DNA from: an uncultured Roseburia sp.
GTDB lineage: Bacteria > Bacillota_A > Clostridia > Lachnospirales > Lachnospiraceae
Length of the DNA stretch: 31,685 nt
Assembly (NCBI GenBank): GCA_900753715.1
Contig: CAAEAE010000120.1
Coordinates: forward strand, 1-31,685
Direction of reading: 5' to 3'
Of this stretch, positions 16,953-25,303 are shown one piece after another. A program made the position numbers and the translations under genes. The notes under the pieces are model-generated. The model saw only the letters and a list, made by a program, of their open reading frames with translations, had not been told where the DNA came from and made no database searches. Position 1 is the first letter of the stretch. Every line of letters begins with the position of its first letter.

Positions 16953-18034
16953 CAGGCATTCTCCTCCTCAAATTTCTTCATAAACGCAACTAATTTCTCT
17001 ACGCCTTCCTTCGGCATTGCATTGTAGATAGATGCACGCATACCGCCTACGGTACGATGTCCCTTTAAGTTTACAAAACCTGCTGCCGTTGCTTCTTTGA
17101 CGAATTTGGCATCGAGTTCTTCATTTCCGGTTACAAACGGTACATTCATCAAAGAACGGTCCTTTGGAACGACTGTTCCGTGGAACAACTTGCTCTGATC
17201 TAAGAAATCATAAAGGATTTTTGCCTTCTCCTCGTTGCGCTCTTTCATCACGGAAAGTCCGCCCATCTTCTTTAACCATTTGAACACCTTACCACAGATG
17301 TAGATTCCGTAAGCAGGCGGTGTATTGTAAAGAGAATCATTGTCTGCATGAGTCTTATATTTTAGCATGGTCGGTGTTCCCGGAAGCGTATCTTCCGTAA
17401 TCAAATCTTCACGGATAATGACGATAACGACACCTGCCGGTCCGACATTCTTCTGTACGCCGCCGTAGATGACTCCGTATTTGCTCACATCAACCGGCTC
17501 GGATAAGAAACAGGAAGAAACGTCTGCCACTAACGTATGTCCCTTCGTATTCGGAAGTTCCTTATACTTGGTTCCATAAATGGTGTTATTTTCACAGATG
17601 TATACATAATCCAAATCTTCCGGAATATCCAAATCTGAGCAGTCCGGAATGTAGGAGAAGGTTTTATCCTCCGATGATGCCAATTTCACTGCTTCCCCGT
17701 AAATCTGCGCTTCCTGGTATGCTTTCTTTGCCCACTGTCCGGTCACGATGTAGCCTGCCTTGCGGTTTTTCATCAGGTTCATTGGAATCATGGCGAACTG
17801 CTGGGATGCTCCGCCCTGTAAAAACAATACCTTGTAATTGTCCGGAATATTCATCAGGTCTCTTAAATCCTGCTCTGCTTCTTTGATGATGTTATCATAC
17901 ACCTTTGAGCGGTGGCTCATCTCCATAACGGACATTCCGCTTCCTCTGTAGTCTAACATTTCATCTGCTGCTTCCTGTAATACCTCCTCCGGCAGAACTG
18001 CCGGACCTGCTGAAAAATTATACACTCTGCTCAT
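16952..18034 (-). CDS. serC: Phosphoserine aminotransferase
   Basis: PLP enzyme transferring the amino group of glutamate to 3-phosphohydroxypyruvate to give phosphoserine (also active in PLP synthesis in some bacteria). The 360 residues are normal length. MSRVYNFSAGPAVLPEEVL is the family N-terminus, the PLP-binding Lys is K195 in GGVQKNVGPAG, and ADVSSCFLSEPVDV precedes it. The start has AGAGGAGGAAG upstream. It sits 40 bases after ilvB and overlaps serA by one base (TGATG). serC before serA in one transcript is common in clostridia. Confidence 0.97.
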   Translation of the reverse strand: MSRVYNFSAGPAVLPEEVLQEAADEMLDYRGSGMSVMEMSHRSKVYDNIIKEAEQDLRDLMNIPDNYKVLFLQGGASQQFAMIPMNLMKNRKAGYIVTGQWAKKAYQEAQIYGEAVKLASSEDKTFSYIPDCSDLDIPEDLDYVYICENNTIYGTKYKELPNTKGHTLVADVSSCFLSEPVDVSKYGVIYGGVQKNVGPAGVVIVIIREDLITEDTLPGTPTMLKYKTHADNDSLYNTPPAYGIYICGKVFKWLKKMGGLSVMKERNEEKAKILYDFLDQSKLFHGTVVPKDRSLMNVPFVTGNEELDAKFVKEATAAGFVNLKGHRTVGGMRASIYNAMPKEGVEKLVAFMKKFEEENA

Positions 18035-18074
18035 GTTTCTTCCTCCTCTGATTTCCCTATTTACCCACTTCTTT

Positions 18075-19748
18075 TTATTTCAGATCCTCCGCTGTAAAAG
18101 AAGAACTGATTGCTGCTCCCGGTGCGACCATCGGCCATACCTTGTCATCGCAGTCAATGATACAGTCGATTAACACCGGTGTTTTTGCCTCTAATGCTTT
18201 TTGTAATGCAAGTGAAAATTCTTCTCTCGTGGTGGCACGATAGCCGGCTGCCCCCATTGCTTCCGCCAGCTTCACAAAATCCACCCCGTCATCGAGAACG
18301 GTTGCTGAATAACGTTTTTCATAGAAAAGGTCCTGCCACTGGCGCACCATACCCAATACGTGATTGTTTACAATGACCTCGATAAGCGGCAGTTTTTCAC
18401 GCACCGCTGTGGCAATTTCATTCATGTTCATACGGAAGCATCCGTCTCCCGCAATGTTGATGACCTGTTTGCCGGGATTTGCCACCTGCGCTCCGATGGC
18501 TGCTCCCAATCCGTAACCCATGGTTCCAAGTCCACCGGATGTCAGAAGGGTTCTCGGCTTCGTATATTTAAAATACTGCGCCGCCCACATCTGATGCTGT
18601 CCTACTTCCGTCGTAATGATTGCTTCCCCATTTGTCGCACGGTAGATTTCCTCTACGATAAACGGACCGCTTAAGCCTTCTGCCGGATACTTTAACGGAT
18701 ATTTCACCTTGAAATCCATGACATGTGTAATCCAGTCTGTATGATTTTCCTGGGGAAGTTTTGTGTTGACGCGTGTTAAGATTTCCTTTAAATCACCGAT
18801 GACACAGGCATCTACCGTAATATTCTTATTGATTTCTGCCGCATCCACATCAAACTGTAAAATCTTTGCCCCACTCGCAAATTTCTTTGCATTTCCAAGC
18901 ACGCGGTCGGAAAAACGTACTCCCGCCGCAATCAAAAGGTCACACTCGCTCACGCCGAGATTTGATGCCTTTGTTCCGTGCATTCCGAGCATCCCCGTAT
19001 AAAGGTCGTCGTTTCCGTCAAAGGCCCCCTTTCCCATCAGGGTATCGCAGACCGGTGCATCCACCTTCTTGACAAACTCATGAAGCTCTTTGGAGGCTCC
19101 GGAGAGGACTGCGCCGCCTCCCACGAATATGTACGGGCGTTTCGCCTTCTGAATCATGGAGACTGCCGTCTCGATATCTTCTTCCCGGATGGTATCGGTC
19201 ACCGGCTTCATTTTCTCCGGCGCCTTACTTACATACTCAGTCTTTGCTGCGGTAATGTCCTTCGGGATATCCACAAGCACAGGACCCGGGCGGCCTTTCT
19301 TTGCAATGGCAAATGCTCTTCTTATCGTATCTGCGAGCTTCGTTACATCCTTCACAATAAAATTATGCTTTGTAATCGGAGTTGTGATTCCCGCGATATC
19401 AATTTCCTGAAAACTATCTTTTCCAAGCAACGGAACGGTCACATTACAGGTGATTGCCACGATTGGAACAGAATCCATATACGCAGTGGCAATTCCTGTG
19501 ACCAGATTCGTTGCCCCCGGTCCGCTCGTTGCGAAACACACCCCGACCTTTCCGGTACTTCTTGCATATCCGTCCGCTGCATGGGAAGCTCCCTGCTCAT
19601 GAGACGTTAAGATATGTCTGATTTCCGACTTATGTTTGTATAATTCATCATAGACGTTAAGGATGGCTCCACCGGGATATCCGAATACTGTATCGACTCC
19701 CTGCTCCTTAAGGCATTCAATGACGATCTGTGCCCCTGTCAGCTGCAT
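18075..19748 (-). CDS. ilvB: Acetolactate synthase, catalytic (large) subunit
   Basis: Thiamine-diphosphate enzyme condensing pyruvate with pyruvate or 2-oxobutyrate, the committed step to valine/leucine and isoleucine. The 557 residues show MQLTGAQIVIECLKEQGVDT, the ThDP-activating Glu51 in SHEQGASHAADGYAR, and the ThDP/metal motif beginning GDGCFRMNMNEIATA (434 onwards) and ending VNN (462). The FAD-domain region is present, as expected for the anabolic AHAS type rather than catabolic AlsS. No ilvN regulatory subunit is encoded in the window. The start has AAGGAGAG upstream. It lies 23 bases after ilvD. Confidence 0.95.
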   Translation of the reverse strand: MQLTGAQIVIECLKEQGVDTVFGYPGGAILNVYDELYKHKSEIRHILTSHEQGASHAADGYARSTGKVGVCFATSGPGATNLVTGIATAYMDSVPIVAITCNVTVPLLGKDSFQEIDIAGITTPITKHNFIVKDVTKLADTIRRAFAIAKKGRPGPVLVDIPKDITAAKTEYVSKAPEKMKPVTDTIREEDIETAVSMIQKAKRPYIFVGGGAVLSGASKELHEFVKKVDAPVCDTLMGKGAFDGNDDLYTGMLGMHGTKASNLGVSECDLLIAAGVRFSDRVLGNAKKFASGAKILQFDVDAAEINKNITVDACVIGDLKEILTRVNTKLPQENHTDWITHVMDFKVKYPLKYPAEGLSGPFIVEEIYRATNGEAIITTEVGQHQMWAAQYFKYTKPRTLLTSGGLGTMGYGLGAAIGAQVANPGKQVINIAGDGCFRMNMNEIATAVREKLPLIEVIVNNHVLGMVRQWQDLFYEKRYSATVLDDGVDFVKLAEAMGAAGYRATTREEFSLALQKALEAKTPVLIDCIIDCDDKVWPMVAPGAAISSSFTAEDLK

Positions 19749-19771
19749 GACATTGCTCTCCTTCGCATTTC

Positions 19772-21445
19772 TTATTTTGTTTCCGGAAGCTGTAAAATAG
19801 CTCCGCGGTTTCCGGATGTCACAAGCGCTGCGTAGCGTTTGAGATAACCGGTTGTAACCTTCGGCTCACGTGGCTGCCAGTTTGCCCTGCGCGCTGCCAA
19901 TTCTTCTTCGGAAACATCTAAGGTAAGTGTCATTTCCGGAATGTTGATTTTGATGATATCGCCCTCTTCTACGAGCGCAATCGGTCCGCCAACGGCTGCC
20001 TCCGGGGAAACATGACCGATGGAAGCTCCACGGCTTGCGCCGGAGAAACGTCCATCCGTAATCAGTGCTACGGAAGAGCCGAGACCCATTCCTGCAATCG
20101 CAGAAGTCGGATTTAACATTTCGCGCATACCAGGTCCGCCCTTCGGTCCCTCATAGCGGATGACAACCACATCGCCTGCAACAATTTTGCCGCCCTTGAT
20201 GGCTGCAATCGCATCTTCCTCACAGTCAAAGACTCTCGCCGGTCCCTCATGTACCATCATTTCATCACAGACTGCAGAACGTTTTACAACACTGCCATCC
20301 GGTGCAAGATTTCCTTTTAATACGGCAAGACCGCCTGTCTTGCTGTACGGATTGTCTACCGGGCGGATGACCTCCGGATTCTTGTTTACCGCATCTTTAA
20401 TATTTTCTCCGACAGTCTTTCCGGTAACGGTCATACAGTCGGTATGTAACAGTCCGATATCTGCGAGTTCCTTCATAACGGCGTAAACACCACCTGCCTC
20501 ATTCAAATCCTCCATATAAGTCGGACCTGCCGGTGCAAGGTGGCAGAGGTTCGGGGTCTTCTCACTGATTGGATTCGCAAATGCAATGTCAAAATCAAAA
20601 CCAACTTCATGTGCAATTGCCGGAAGATGAAGCATACTGTTGGTGGAGCATCCGAGTGCCATATCTACGGTCAGGGCATTTAAGATAGCATCCTTTGTCA
20701 TAATATCTCTCGGACGGATATCTTTTTTGTACATTTCCATAACTGCCATTCCGGCATGTTTTGCCAGCTTGATTCGCTCGGAATAAACTGCCGGGATGGT
20801 ACCGTTTCCGCGAAGTCCCATTCCAAGTGCCTCTGTCAGGCAGTTCATGGAGTTTGCGGTATACATTCCGGAGCAGGAGCCACAGGTCGGACATACCTTC
20901 TCTTCGTATTCCTTTACCTCTTCTTCTGTCATGGAGCCTGCTGCATAAGCGCCAACTGCCTCAAACATGGAAGAAAGACTTCTCTTCTGTCCTTTTACAT
21001 GACCTGCAAGCATCGGACCGCCGGATACGAAGACAGTCGGCACGTTGATTCTTGCTGCTGCCATTAAAAGTCCCGGTACGTTCTTGTCACAGTTTGGAAC
21101 CATGACCAGCGCATCAAACTGATGGGCGAGTGCCATACATTCGGTAGAATCTGCAATCAAATCTCTTGTTACCAGAGAATATTTCATTCCGATGTGTCCC
21201 ATTGCAATTCCGTCGCAGACTGCGATTGCCGGAAATACGACCGGAACACCGCCTGCCTCTGCAACACCGAGTTTTACGGCATTTACAATTTTGTCAAGAT
21301 TCATATGACCCGGAACAATCTCGTTATAAGAGCTTACAATTCCGACCATTGGTTTTTTCATTTCTTCTTCCGTGAAGCCAAGTGCATTAAAAAGACTTCT
21401 GTGCGGCGCCTGCTGCATTCCTGTTCTACAGTTGTCACTTCTCAT
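19772..21445 (-). CDS. ilvD: Dihydroxyacid dehydratase
   Basis: Dehydrates 2,3-dihydroxy-3-methylbutanoate and its ethyl homologue to the 2-oxoacids of valine and isoleucine. The 557 residues include the cluster-ligand regions NCDKNVPG (C119) and [17 protein letters not shown] (C191). At the position where [2Fe-2S] plant-type enzymes carry a further Cys (NTCNMHL), this one reads EIVPGHMNL, as in the E. coli enzyme. That predicts the oxygen-labile [4Fe-4S] form, fitting an anaerobe. ATGAGGAAAAAG precedes the start. It lies 56 bases after leuB and 23 before ilvB in the same operon. Confidence 0.97.
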   Translation of the reverse strand: MRSDNCRTGMQQAPHRSLFNALGFTEEEMKKPMVGIVSSYNEIVPGHMNLDKIVNAVKLGVAEAGGVPVVFPAIAVCDGIAMGHIGMKYSLVTRDLIADSTECMALAHQFDALVMVPNCDKNVPGLLMAAARINVPTVFVSGGPMLAGHVKGQKRSLSSMFEAVGAYAAGSMTEEEVKEYEEKVCPTCGSCSGMYTANSMNCLTEALGMGLRGNGTIPAVYSERIKLAKHAGMAVMEMYKKDIRPRDIMTKDAILNALTVDMALGCSTNSMLHLPAIAHEVGFDFDIAFANPISEKTPNLCHLAPAGPTYMEDLNEAGGVYAVMKELADIGLLHTDCMTVTGKTVGENIKDAVNKNPEVIRPVDNPYSKTGGLAVLKGNLAPDGSVVKRSAVCDEMMVHEGPARVFDCEEDAIAAIKGGKIVAGDVVVIRYEGPKGGPGMREMLNPTSAIAGMGLGSSVALITDGRFSGASRGASIGHVSPEAAVGGPIALVEEGDIIKINIPEMTLTLDVSEEELAARRANWQPREPKVTTGYLKRYAALVTSGNRGAILQLPETK

Positions 21446-21501
21446 ATCTTTTTCCTCATTTCTATTTCAAAATTATATTGTCATTCTCTCATTGTAAAAT
21501 C

Positions 21502-22602
21502 TTACACGCGTTCTGCAATCAAATCGCCCATCTGTGCGGTGCCAACCTGTGTCACCTCGGATTTTTTCTCCTCTTCCTGCGGCATGATGTCGATAGTGCG
21601 GTAACCTTCTTTTAAGACCTGTCTGACCGCTGCCTCGATGGCATCTGCCTCCCTGTCAAGGTCAAAGGTGTAACGCAGCATCATTGCTGCACTTAAAATC
21701 GTTGCGATTGGATTGGCAATTCCTTTTCCTGCGATATCCGGTGCGGAACCGCCACTCGGCTCATAAAGGCCAAAGCGTGTGTCATTTAAGCTTGCGGAGG
21801 ACAGCATTCCGATGGAACCTGTCACCATGCTCGCTTCATCCGAAAGAATATCTCCGAACATATTCTCGGTCAGAATCACATCGAACTGCTTCGGGTCTTT
21901 TACCAGCTGCATTGCACAGTTGTCTACAAGCATATGCTCATAGGAAACCTCCGGATAATCGGCTGCCACTTCCTCTACAATCTTACGCCAGAGTCTTGAA
22001 GAATCTAACACATTTGCCTTATCGACGCTTGTCACCTTCTTGCGGCGCTTCATTGCAATGTCAAATGCACGTTTTGCAATCCGTCTGATTTCGTTCTCAT
22101 TATAGGTCAGCGTATCGGTCGCTGTCACAACGCCATCCACCGTCTCTGTCTTTCTGGCTCCGAAATAAAGTCCGCCGGTCAGTTCCCGCATAATCATCAT
22201 ATCAAAACCGTTTCCGATAATATCATCCCGCAGCGGGCAGGCTGCCTTTAATTCTTCGTATAAATATGCCGGTCTTAAATTGGCAAATAAATTTAAAGAT
22301 TTGCGGAGTTTTAAGAGTCCTGCTTCCGGTCTTAACTCCGGTGAAAGTTTATACCATGGGGAAGTTGCCGTGTTTCCGCCGATGGAGCCCATTAAAACCG
22401 CATCGGATGCCTTTGCCGCTGCAATTGCCTCGTCCGTAAGCGGTACGCCTGTCGCATCAATCGAACATCCTCCCATTAAAATGTCCGTATAATCAAACTG
22501 ATGTCCGTATTTTTCCCCAATCTTATCTAATACTTTTCGCGCTTCTGCTACGATTTCCGGGCCAATTCCGTCTCCGGAAATCACACCAATTTTACAATTC
22601 AT
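21502..22602 (-). CDS. leuB: 3-Isopropylmalate dehydrogenase
   Basis: NAD-dependent oxidative decarboxylation of 3-isopropylmalate in leucine synthesis. From the ATG at 22602 it has 366 residues: [20 protein letters not shown], the ELTGGLYFG loop, the [13 protein letters not shown] catalytic segment, and [19 protein letters not shown] with metal-binding Asps. An in-frame GTG at 22620 would add six residues (MRVRLE), but family members begin at the conserved ATG, so that is preferred; the ribosome site is then a modest GAGGG about 12 bases away. First gene of the long operon. leuA and leuCD are not in the window. Confidence 0.95.
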   Translation of the reverse strand: MNCKIGVISGDGIGPEIVAEARKVLDKIGEKYGHQFDYTDILMGGCSIDATGVPLTDEAIAAAKASDAVLMGSIGGNTATSPWYKLSPELRPEAGLLKLRKSLNLFANLRPAYLYEELKAACPLRDDIIGNGFDMMIMRELTGGLYFGARKTETVDGVVTATDTLTYNENEIRRIAKRAFDIAMKRRKKVTSVDKANVLDSSRLWRKIVEEVAADYPEVSYEHMLVDNCAMQLVKDPKQFDVILTENMFGDILSDEASMVTGSIGMLSSASLNDTRFGLYEPSGGSAPDIAGKGIANPIATILSAAMMLRYTFDLDREADAIEAAVRQVLKEGYRTIDIMPQEEEKKSEVTQVGTAQMGDLIAERV

Positions 22603-22628
22603 CTCTAATCGAACCCTCACCTTCCATA

Positions 22629-22655
22629 ATCCTGTCGATTTGCATCCTGCAGATT
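22629..22655 (-). repeat. Tandem direct repeat in the leuB leader
   Basis: On the plus strand, ATCCTGTCGATT (22629-22640) and ATCCTGCAGATT (22644-22655) are two 12-base units, identical except for the middle two bases, spaced 15 bases apart start to start. They lie between the predicted transcription start and the leuB start codon, placing them to act as a repressor site or an RNA-binding element. No known regulator was recognised from the motif. Confidence 0.45.
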
Positions 22656-22666
22656 ATATTTATACT

Positions 22667-22695
22667 ATAATAATGTATCTTGGGAAACATTTCAA
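22667..22695 (-). promoter_or_regulatory. Promoter of the leuB-ilvD-ilvB-serC-serA operon
   Basis: On the minus strand, TTGAAA (22690-22695) and TATTAT (22667-22672) are spaced by 17 bases. The leader to the leuB ATG is about 60 bases, too short for a T-box or a peptide attenuator with terminator. Confidence 0.65.
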
Positions 22696-22758
22696 CCGTA
22701 TGGACTATTTTTCTTTTTCATAGGTTCTATAACCTGATATTATAAATAAGTTCTGTTA

Positions 22759-23184
22759 TTATTCCGTACCTATATAGGATTCCGGTAAAAGTTCCAGTCC
22801 CACCAGCCGTTTTAACAGCACCCTGCTTCCATCCTCAAACACCAGCGTCTTTTCATATTCGTCAAGTTTCCTGACATTTCCCTCCATCGTCTGATAGGCA
22901 CCGCCCTCCTTGCGCTCATCCGGTTCAAAATACGTAAGCTTCACAGCCGGATGTTTGTCTAACTGCTGTCTTATCTGCTGTAAGGTCTCATCCAGCCGTT
23001 CCTTCTCATCCTCGTCAAGCTCCATAAATGTTTGCGTCTGCCTTGCCGTCTCGTCGATGGCATCCTCATAGCCGCTTAACGCCGCAAACGGCGAAAACTG
23101 CGCCGCCCGCTCAAGCAGTGACATCCGCGGATGTTTCGCGGATACCGGATGTGGCAGGTCTATGATATCGTCATACTTTCCCAT
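22759..23184 (-). CDS. YolD-like protein
   Basis: A 141-residue protein with the YolD-family opening DIIDLPHPVSAKHPRMSLLE and AAQFSPFAALSGYEDAI. YolD-like genes are typically adjacent to Y-family polymerases of the UvrX/YqjW group and are thought to be their UmuD-like partners; the mechanism is not settled. Its ribosome site AAGGAGG overlaps the stop codon of the polymerase gene and the start is 12 bases downstream, so the two are translationally linked. No catalytic motif or self-cleavage site is seen. Confidence 0.85.
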   Translation of the reverse strand: MGKYDDIIDLPHPVSAKHPRMSLLERAAQFSPFAALSGYEDAIDETARQTQTFMELDEDEKERLDETLQQIRQQLDKHPAVKLTYFEPDERKEGGAYQTMEGNVRKLDEYEKTLVFEDGSRVLLKRLVGLELLPESYIGTE

Positions 23185-23196
23185 CCCATCGCCTCC

Positions 23197-24732
23197 TTAT
23201 GCCTTGTGTCCGCCAATCTGTCCGTTTCGCTCCATCGTTGTTGCGCCCTCCTGCAAATTCATTCCTTTTAAAATTGCATTTCTGCCATACTTCTTCTGGA
23301 TATCAAGTACTGCCTGCTGCATCTTTTTTTCTCTGGCATACTCTCTTTCCTCCTCTTTACGCTGTTCTTCTCTTGCCGCATAATCCGTAAACAAATCAAG
23401 CTGTTCCCAGGTGCCTTCTTCTGTCCCCTTTTCCTCCTGCTCTTTTGTCACACGGTTTGCCACCACATAGAGTCTGCGGGTCAACAGGTCCGGATTTACG
23501 ATTCGGTCGAAAAGCTCCATTACTGCATTTGTAATCTGTTTTGTGGAACAGGTCTTTTTCGGCAGATTTATCGTGCCATATGCATGTTTTGGAATCAGCC
23601 TTCCATACGCATCCTTTGTAACCTCTCCGTGATATTTTTTGCGGATTTCGGGATTCGTCAGATTTTCAATGTCATAGCCGACTGTCAGCACAATCTGGTC
23701 TGTCACCAGCCCTTTTTCCGCCAAATCAAGCACTAATAAATCCGTCATTTCCCGCACCAAAAGCTTTGTCTTTTCAAATGTATAAGGACAGTGTAACACC
23801 TGCCCGGAACCGATGCTGTTTGACTCCGGCTTATATGCCTTAATCTCTGCAATCGTACATGGCTCATACCCCCACGCATGGTCAATTAACAGCTCCGCAT
23901 TCACGCCGAACATCTTATAGAGCAGTTCCTCGTTATAGTATTCATTCGGTTTTCCAATCGAACAGCGCGCCACGTCTCCCATCGTGTAAAGTCCGACCTG
24001 TTCAAGCTTTTTGGCGTATCCTCTTCCCACCCGCCAGAAATCCGTAAGCGGACGGTGCTCCCAGAGCTGCCTTCTGTAGGATTTTTCATCAAGCCTTGCA
24101 ATCCGCACCCCATGCGCATCCGGTGCTGTATGCTTTGCCTCAATGTCAAGTGCCACCTTTGTCAGATACAGATTCGTTCCGATTCCCGCCGTAGCGGTAA
24201 TTCCGGTCTCCTCGTACACGCTTTGCACCATCCTGGACGCAAGCTCCTCCGGGGTCAGCTTATAAGTCTCAAGATATGGTGCCACATCGATAAACACCTC
24301 GTCGACGGAATAGACGTGTATGTCCTCCGGTGCGATATATCTTAAATAAATCTGATAAATTTTCGTGCTGTATTCCATGTAAAGCGCCATTCTTGGCGGC
24401 GCTGCAATATAATCGACCGAAAGTCCAGGGAAGGCTTCTAACTCTTTTGCATCAATGGACGCCCCTGTAAACCTGCCGCCCGGCGCTTTTTTCACCCGTG
24501 CGTAATTTACATCCCGCACCTTCTGGACAACCTCAAACAACCTCGCTCTGCCCGGGATTCCATATGCCTTTAGTGACGGCGAAACGGCAAGGCAGATGGT
24601 TTTTTCCGTGCGGCTTTTATCTGCAACTACAAGATTCGTCATAAGTGGATTTTTTCCACGTTCCACACACTCCACAGAGGCGTAGAAGGATTTTAAATCA
24701 ATCGCAATATAGCAGGTTTCTCTCGCTTCCAT
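23197..24732 (-). CDS. Y-family (translesion) DNA polymerase, UvrX/UmuC-like
   Basis: Lesion-bypass, error-prone DNA polymerase. The 511 residues show the N-terminal metal motif YIAIDLKSFYASVE (D12), the catalytic SVDEVFID (D144/E145), a fingers/thumb region, and a little-finger domain. A sliding-clamp-binding motif QLDLF lies at 444-448, followed by a charged coiled-coil-like stretch and a tail ending GRNAILKGMNLQEGATT...GGHKA. A length above 500 and the paired YolD gene place it with the UvrX/UmuC subgroup rather than DinB (about 350-400). GGGAGAGGA precedes the ATG. I see no clear LexA box or promoter in the roughly 50 bases between the yajC terminator and the start, so its control is unresolved. 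Confidence 0.93.
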   Translation of the reverse strand: MEARETCYIAIDLKSFYASVECVERGKNPLMTNLVVADKSRTEKTICLAVSPSLKAYGIPGRARLFEVVQKVRDVNYARVKKAPGGRFTGASIDAKELEAFPGLSVDYIAAPPRMALYMEYSTKIYQIYLRYIAPEDIHVYSVDEVFIDVAPYLETYKLTPEELASRMVQSVYEETGITATAGIGTNLYLTKVALDIEAKHTAPDAHGVRIARLDEKSYRRQLWEHRPLTDFWRVGRGYAKKLEQVGLYTMGDVARCSIGKPNEYYNEELLYKMFGVNAELLIDHAWGYEPCTIAEIKAYKPESNSIGSGQVLHCPYTFEKTKLLVREMTDLLVLDLAEKGLVTDQIVLTVGYDIENLTNPEIRKKYHGEVTKDAYGRLIPKHAYGTINLPKKTCSTKQITNAVMELFDRIVNPDLLTRRLYVVANRVTKEQEEKGTEEGTWEQLDLFTDYAAREEQRKEEEREYAREKKMQQAVLDIQKKYGRNAILKGMNLQEGATTMERNGQIGGHKA

Positions 24733-24781
24733 CTGTCCTCTCCCTTCAATGTAACGTAGTAATTCCTAAAATAAAGTGTGC

Positions 24782-24812
24782 AAAAAACCCACCTGACCTG
24801 ATGTCAGATGGG
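24782..24812 (-). terminator. Strong intrinsic terminator after yajC
   Basis: On the minus strand, CCCATCTGAC-ATCAG-GTCAGGTGGG is a ten-pair stem (one G-U pair) followed by TTTTTT. It separates yajC from the polymerase/YolD unit. Confidence 0.92.
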
Positions 24813-24830
24813 CTTTTATCTTAAGCAGTC

Positions 24831-25160
24831 TTATTCTGCTGCTTCTTCCGGTTTCTCCACTGCTGAAACTGCAGATTTCTGCATCGGGATACGGCAATTC
24901 TTGTTGCTTCCGAACTCAACGATGATAGTGTCCTCATCAATATCGATAACGGTTCCGTAGAATCCGCTCGTTGTAAGGACGGTATCTCCTACTGCCAGTT
25001 CCGATAACATAGCGTTTTTCTTCTGGGTTTCTTTCTTCTGTGGGCGAATCATGAAGAAATACATGAATACGAATAATACAACCAGCCAGATGACCATGCT
25101 TCCGATTCCGTATGCAGAGCTTGCTGCCTGCGTAGACCCTGTTGCCAAGATTTCCAACAT
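24831..25160 (-). CDS. yajC: Preprotein translocase subunit YajC
   Basis: Small membrane protein of the SecDF-YajC complex that assists Sec secretion. The 109 residues hold one membrane segment (about 19-38, SMVIWLVVLFVFMYFFMIRP) with the typical PQKKETQKKNAMLSELAVGD right after it, then a soluble beta domain (TTSGFYGTVIDIDEDTIIVE). The start has TTAGGAGGA upstream. It follows tgt, a very common arrangement, but is expressed at least partly from its own promoter. secDF is not in the window. Confidence 0.96.
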   Translation of the reverse strand: MLEILATGSTQAASSAYGIGSMVIWLVVLFVFMYFFMIRPQKKETQKKNAMLSELAVGDTVLTTSGFYGTVIDIDEDTIIVEFGSNKNCRIPMQKSAVSAVEKPEEAAE

Positions 25161-25237
25161 TCTATTTTCCTCCTAATTTGTAACACGGATAAGCTTTAAG
25201 TCCATGTTTCTTCCTTGTCCTAAAGACACTATGGAAT

Positions 25238-25266
25238 ATTTTACACAAAAGTCTCATATTCGGCAA
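25238..25266 (-). promoter_or_regulatory. Predicted promoter of yajC
   Basis: On the minus strand, TTGCCG (25261-25266) and TAAAAT (25238-25243) are spaced by 17 bases, in the 143-base gap between tgt and yajC. The -35 falls within a small TTCGG/CCGAA inverted repeat. Confidence 0.5.
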
Positions 25267-25303
25267 GCGTTTCCGAACAAATTTTTGTGATTTCACAGTT
25301 ATT

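Noticed and set aside
22722..22735. AGGTT-ctat-AACCT inverted repeat considered as a yolD terminator
   Set aside because: The stem is only five pairs and no T-run follows on the minus strand.
24733..24781. Possible LexA/DinR box before the polymerase
   Set aside because: GGAATTACTACGTTAC does not fit GAAC-N4-GTTC; no convincing site.
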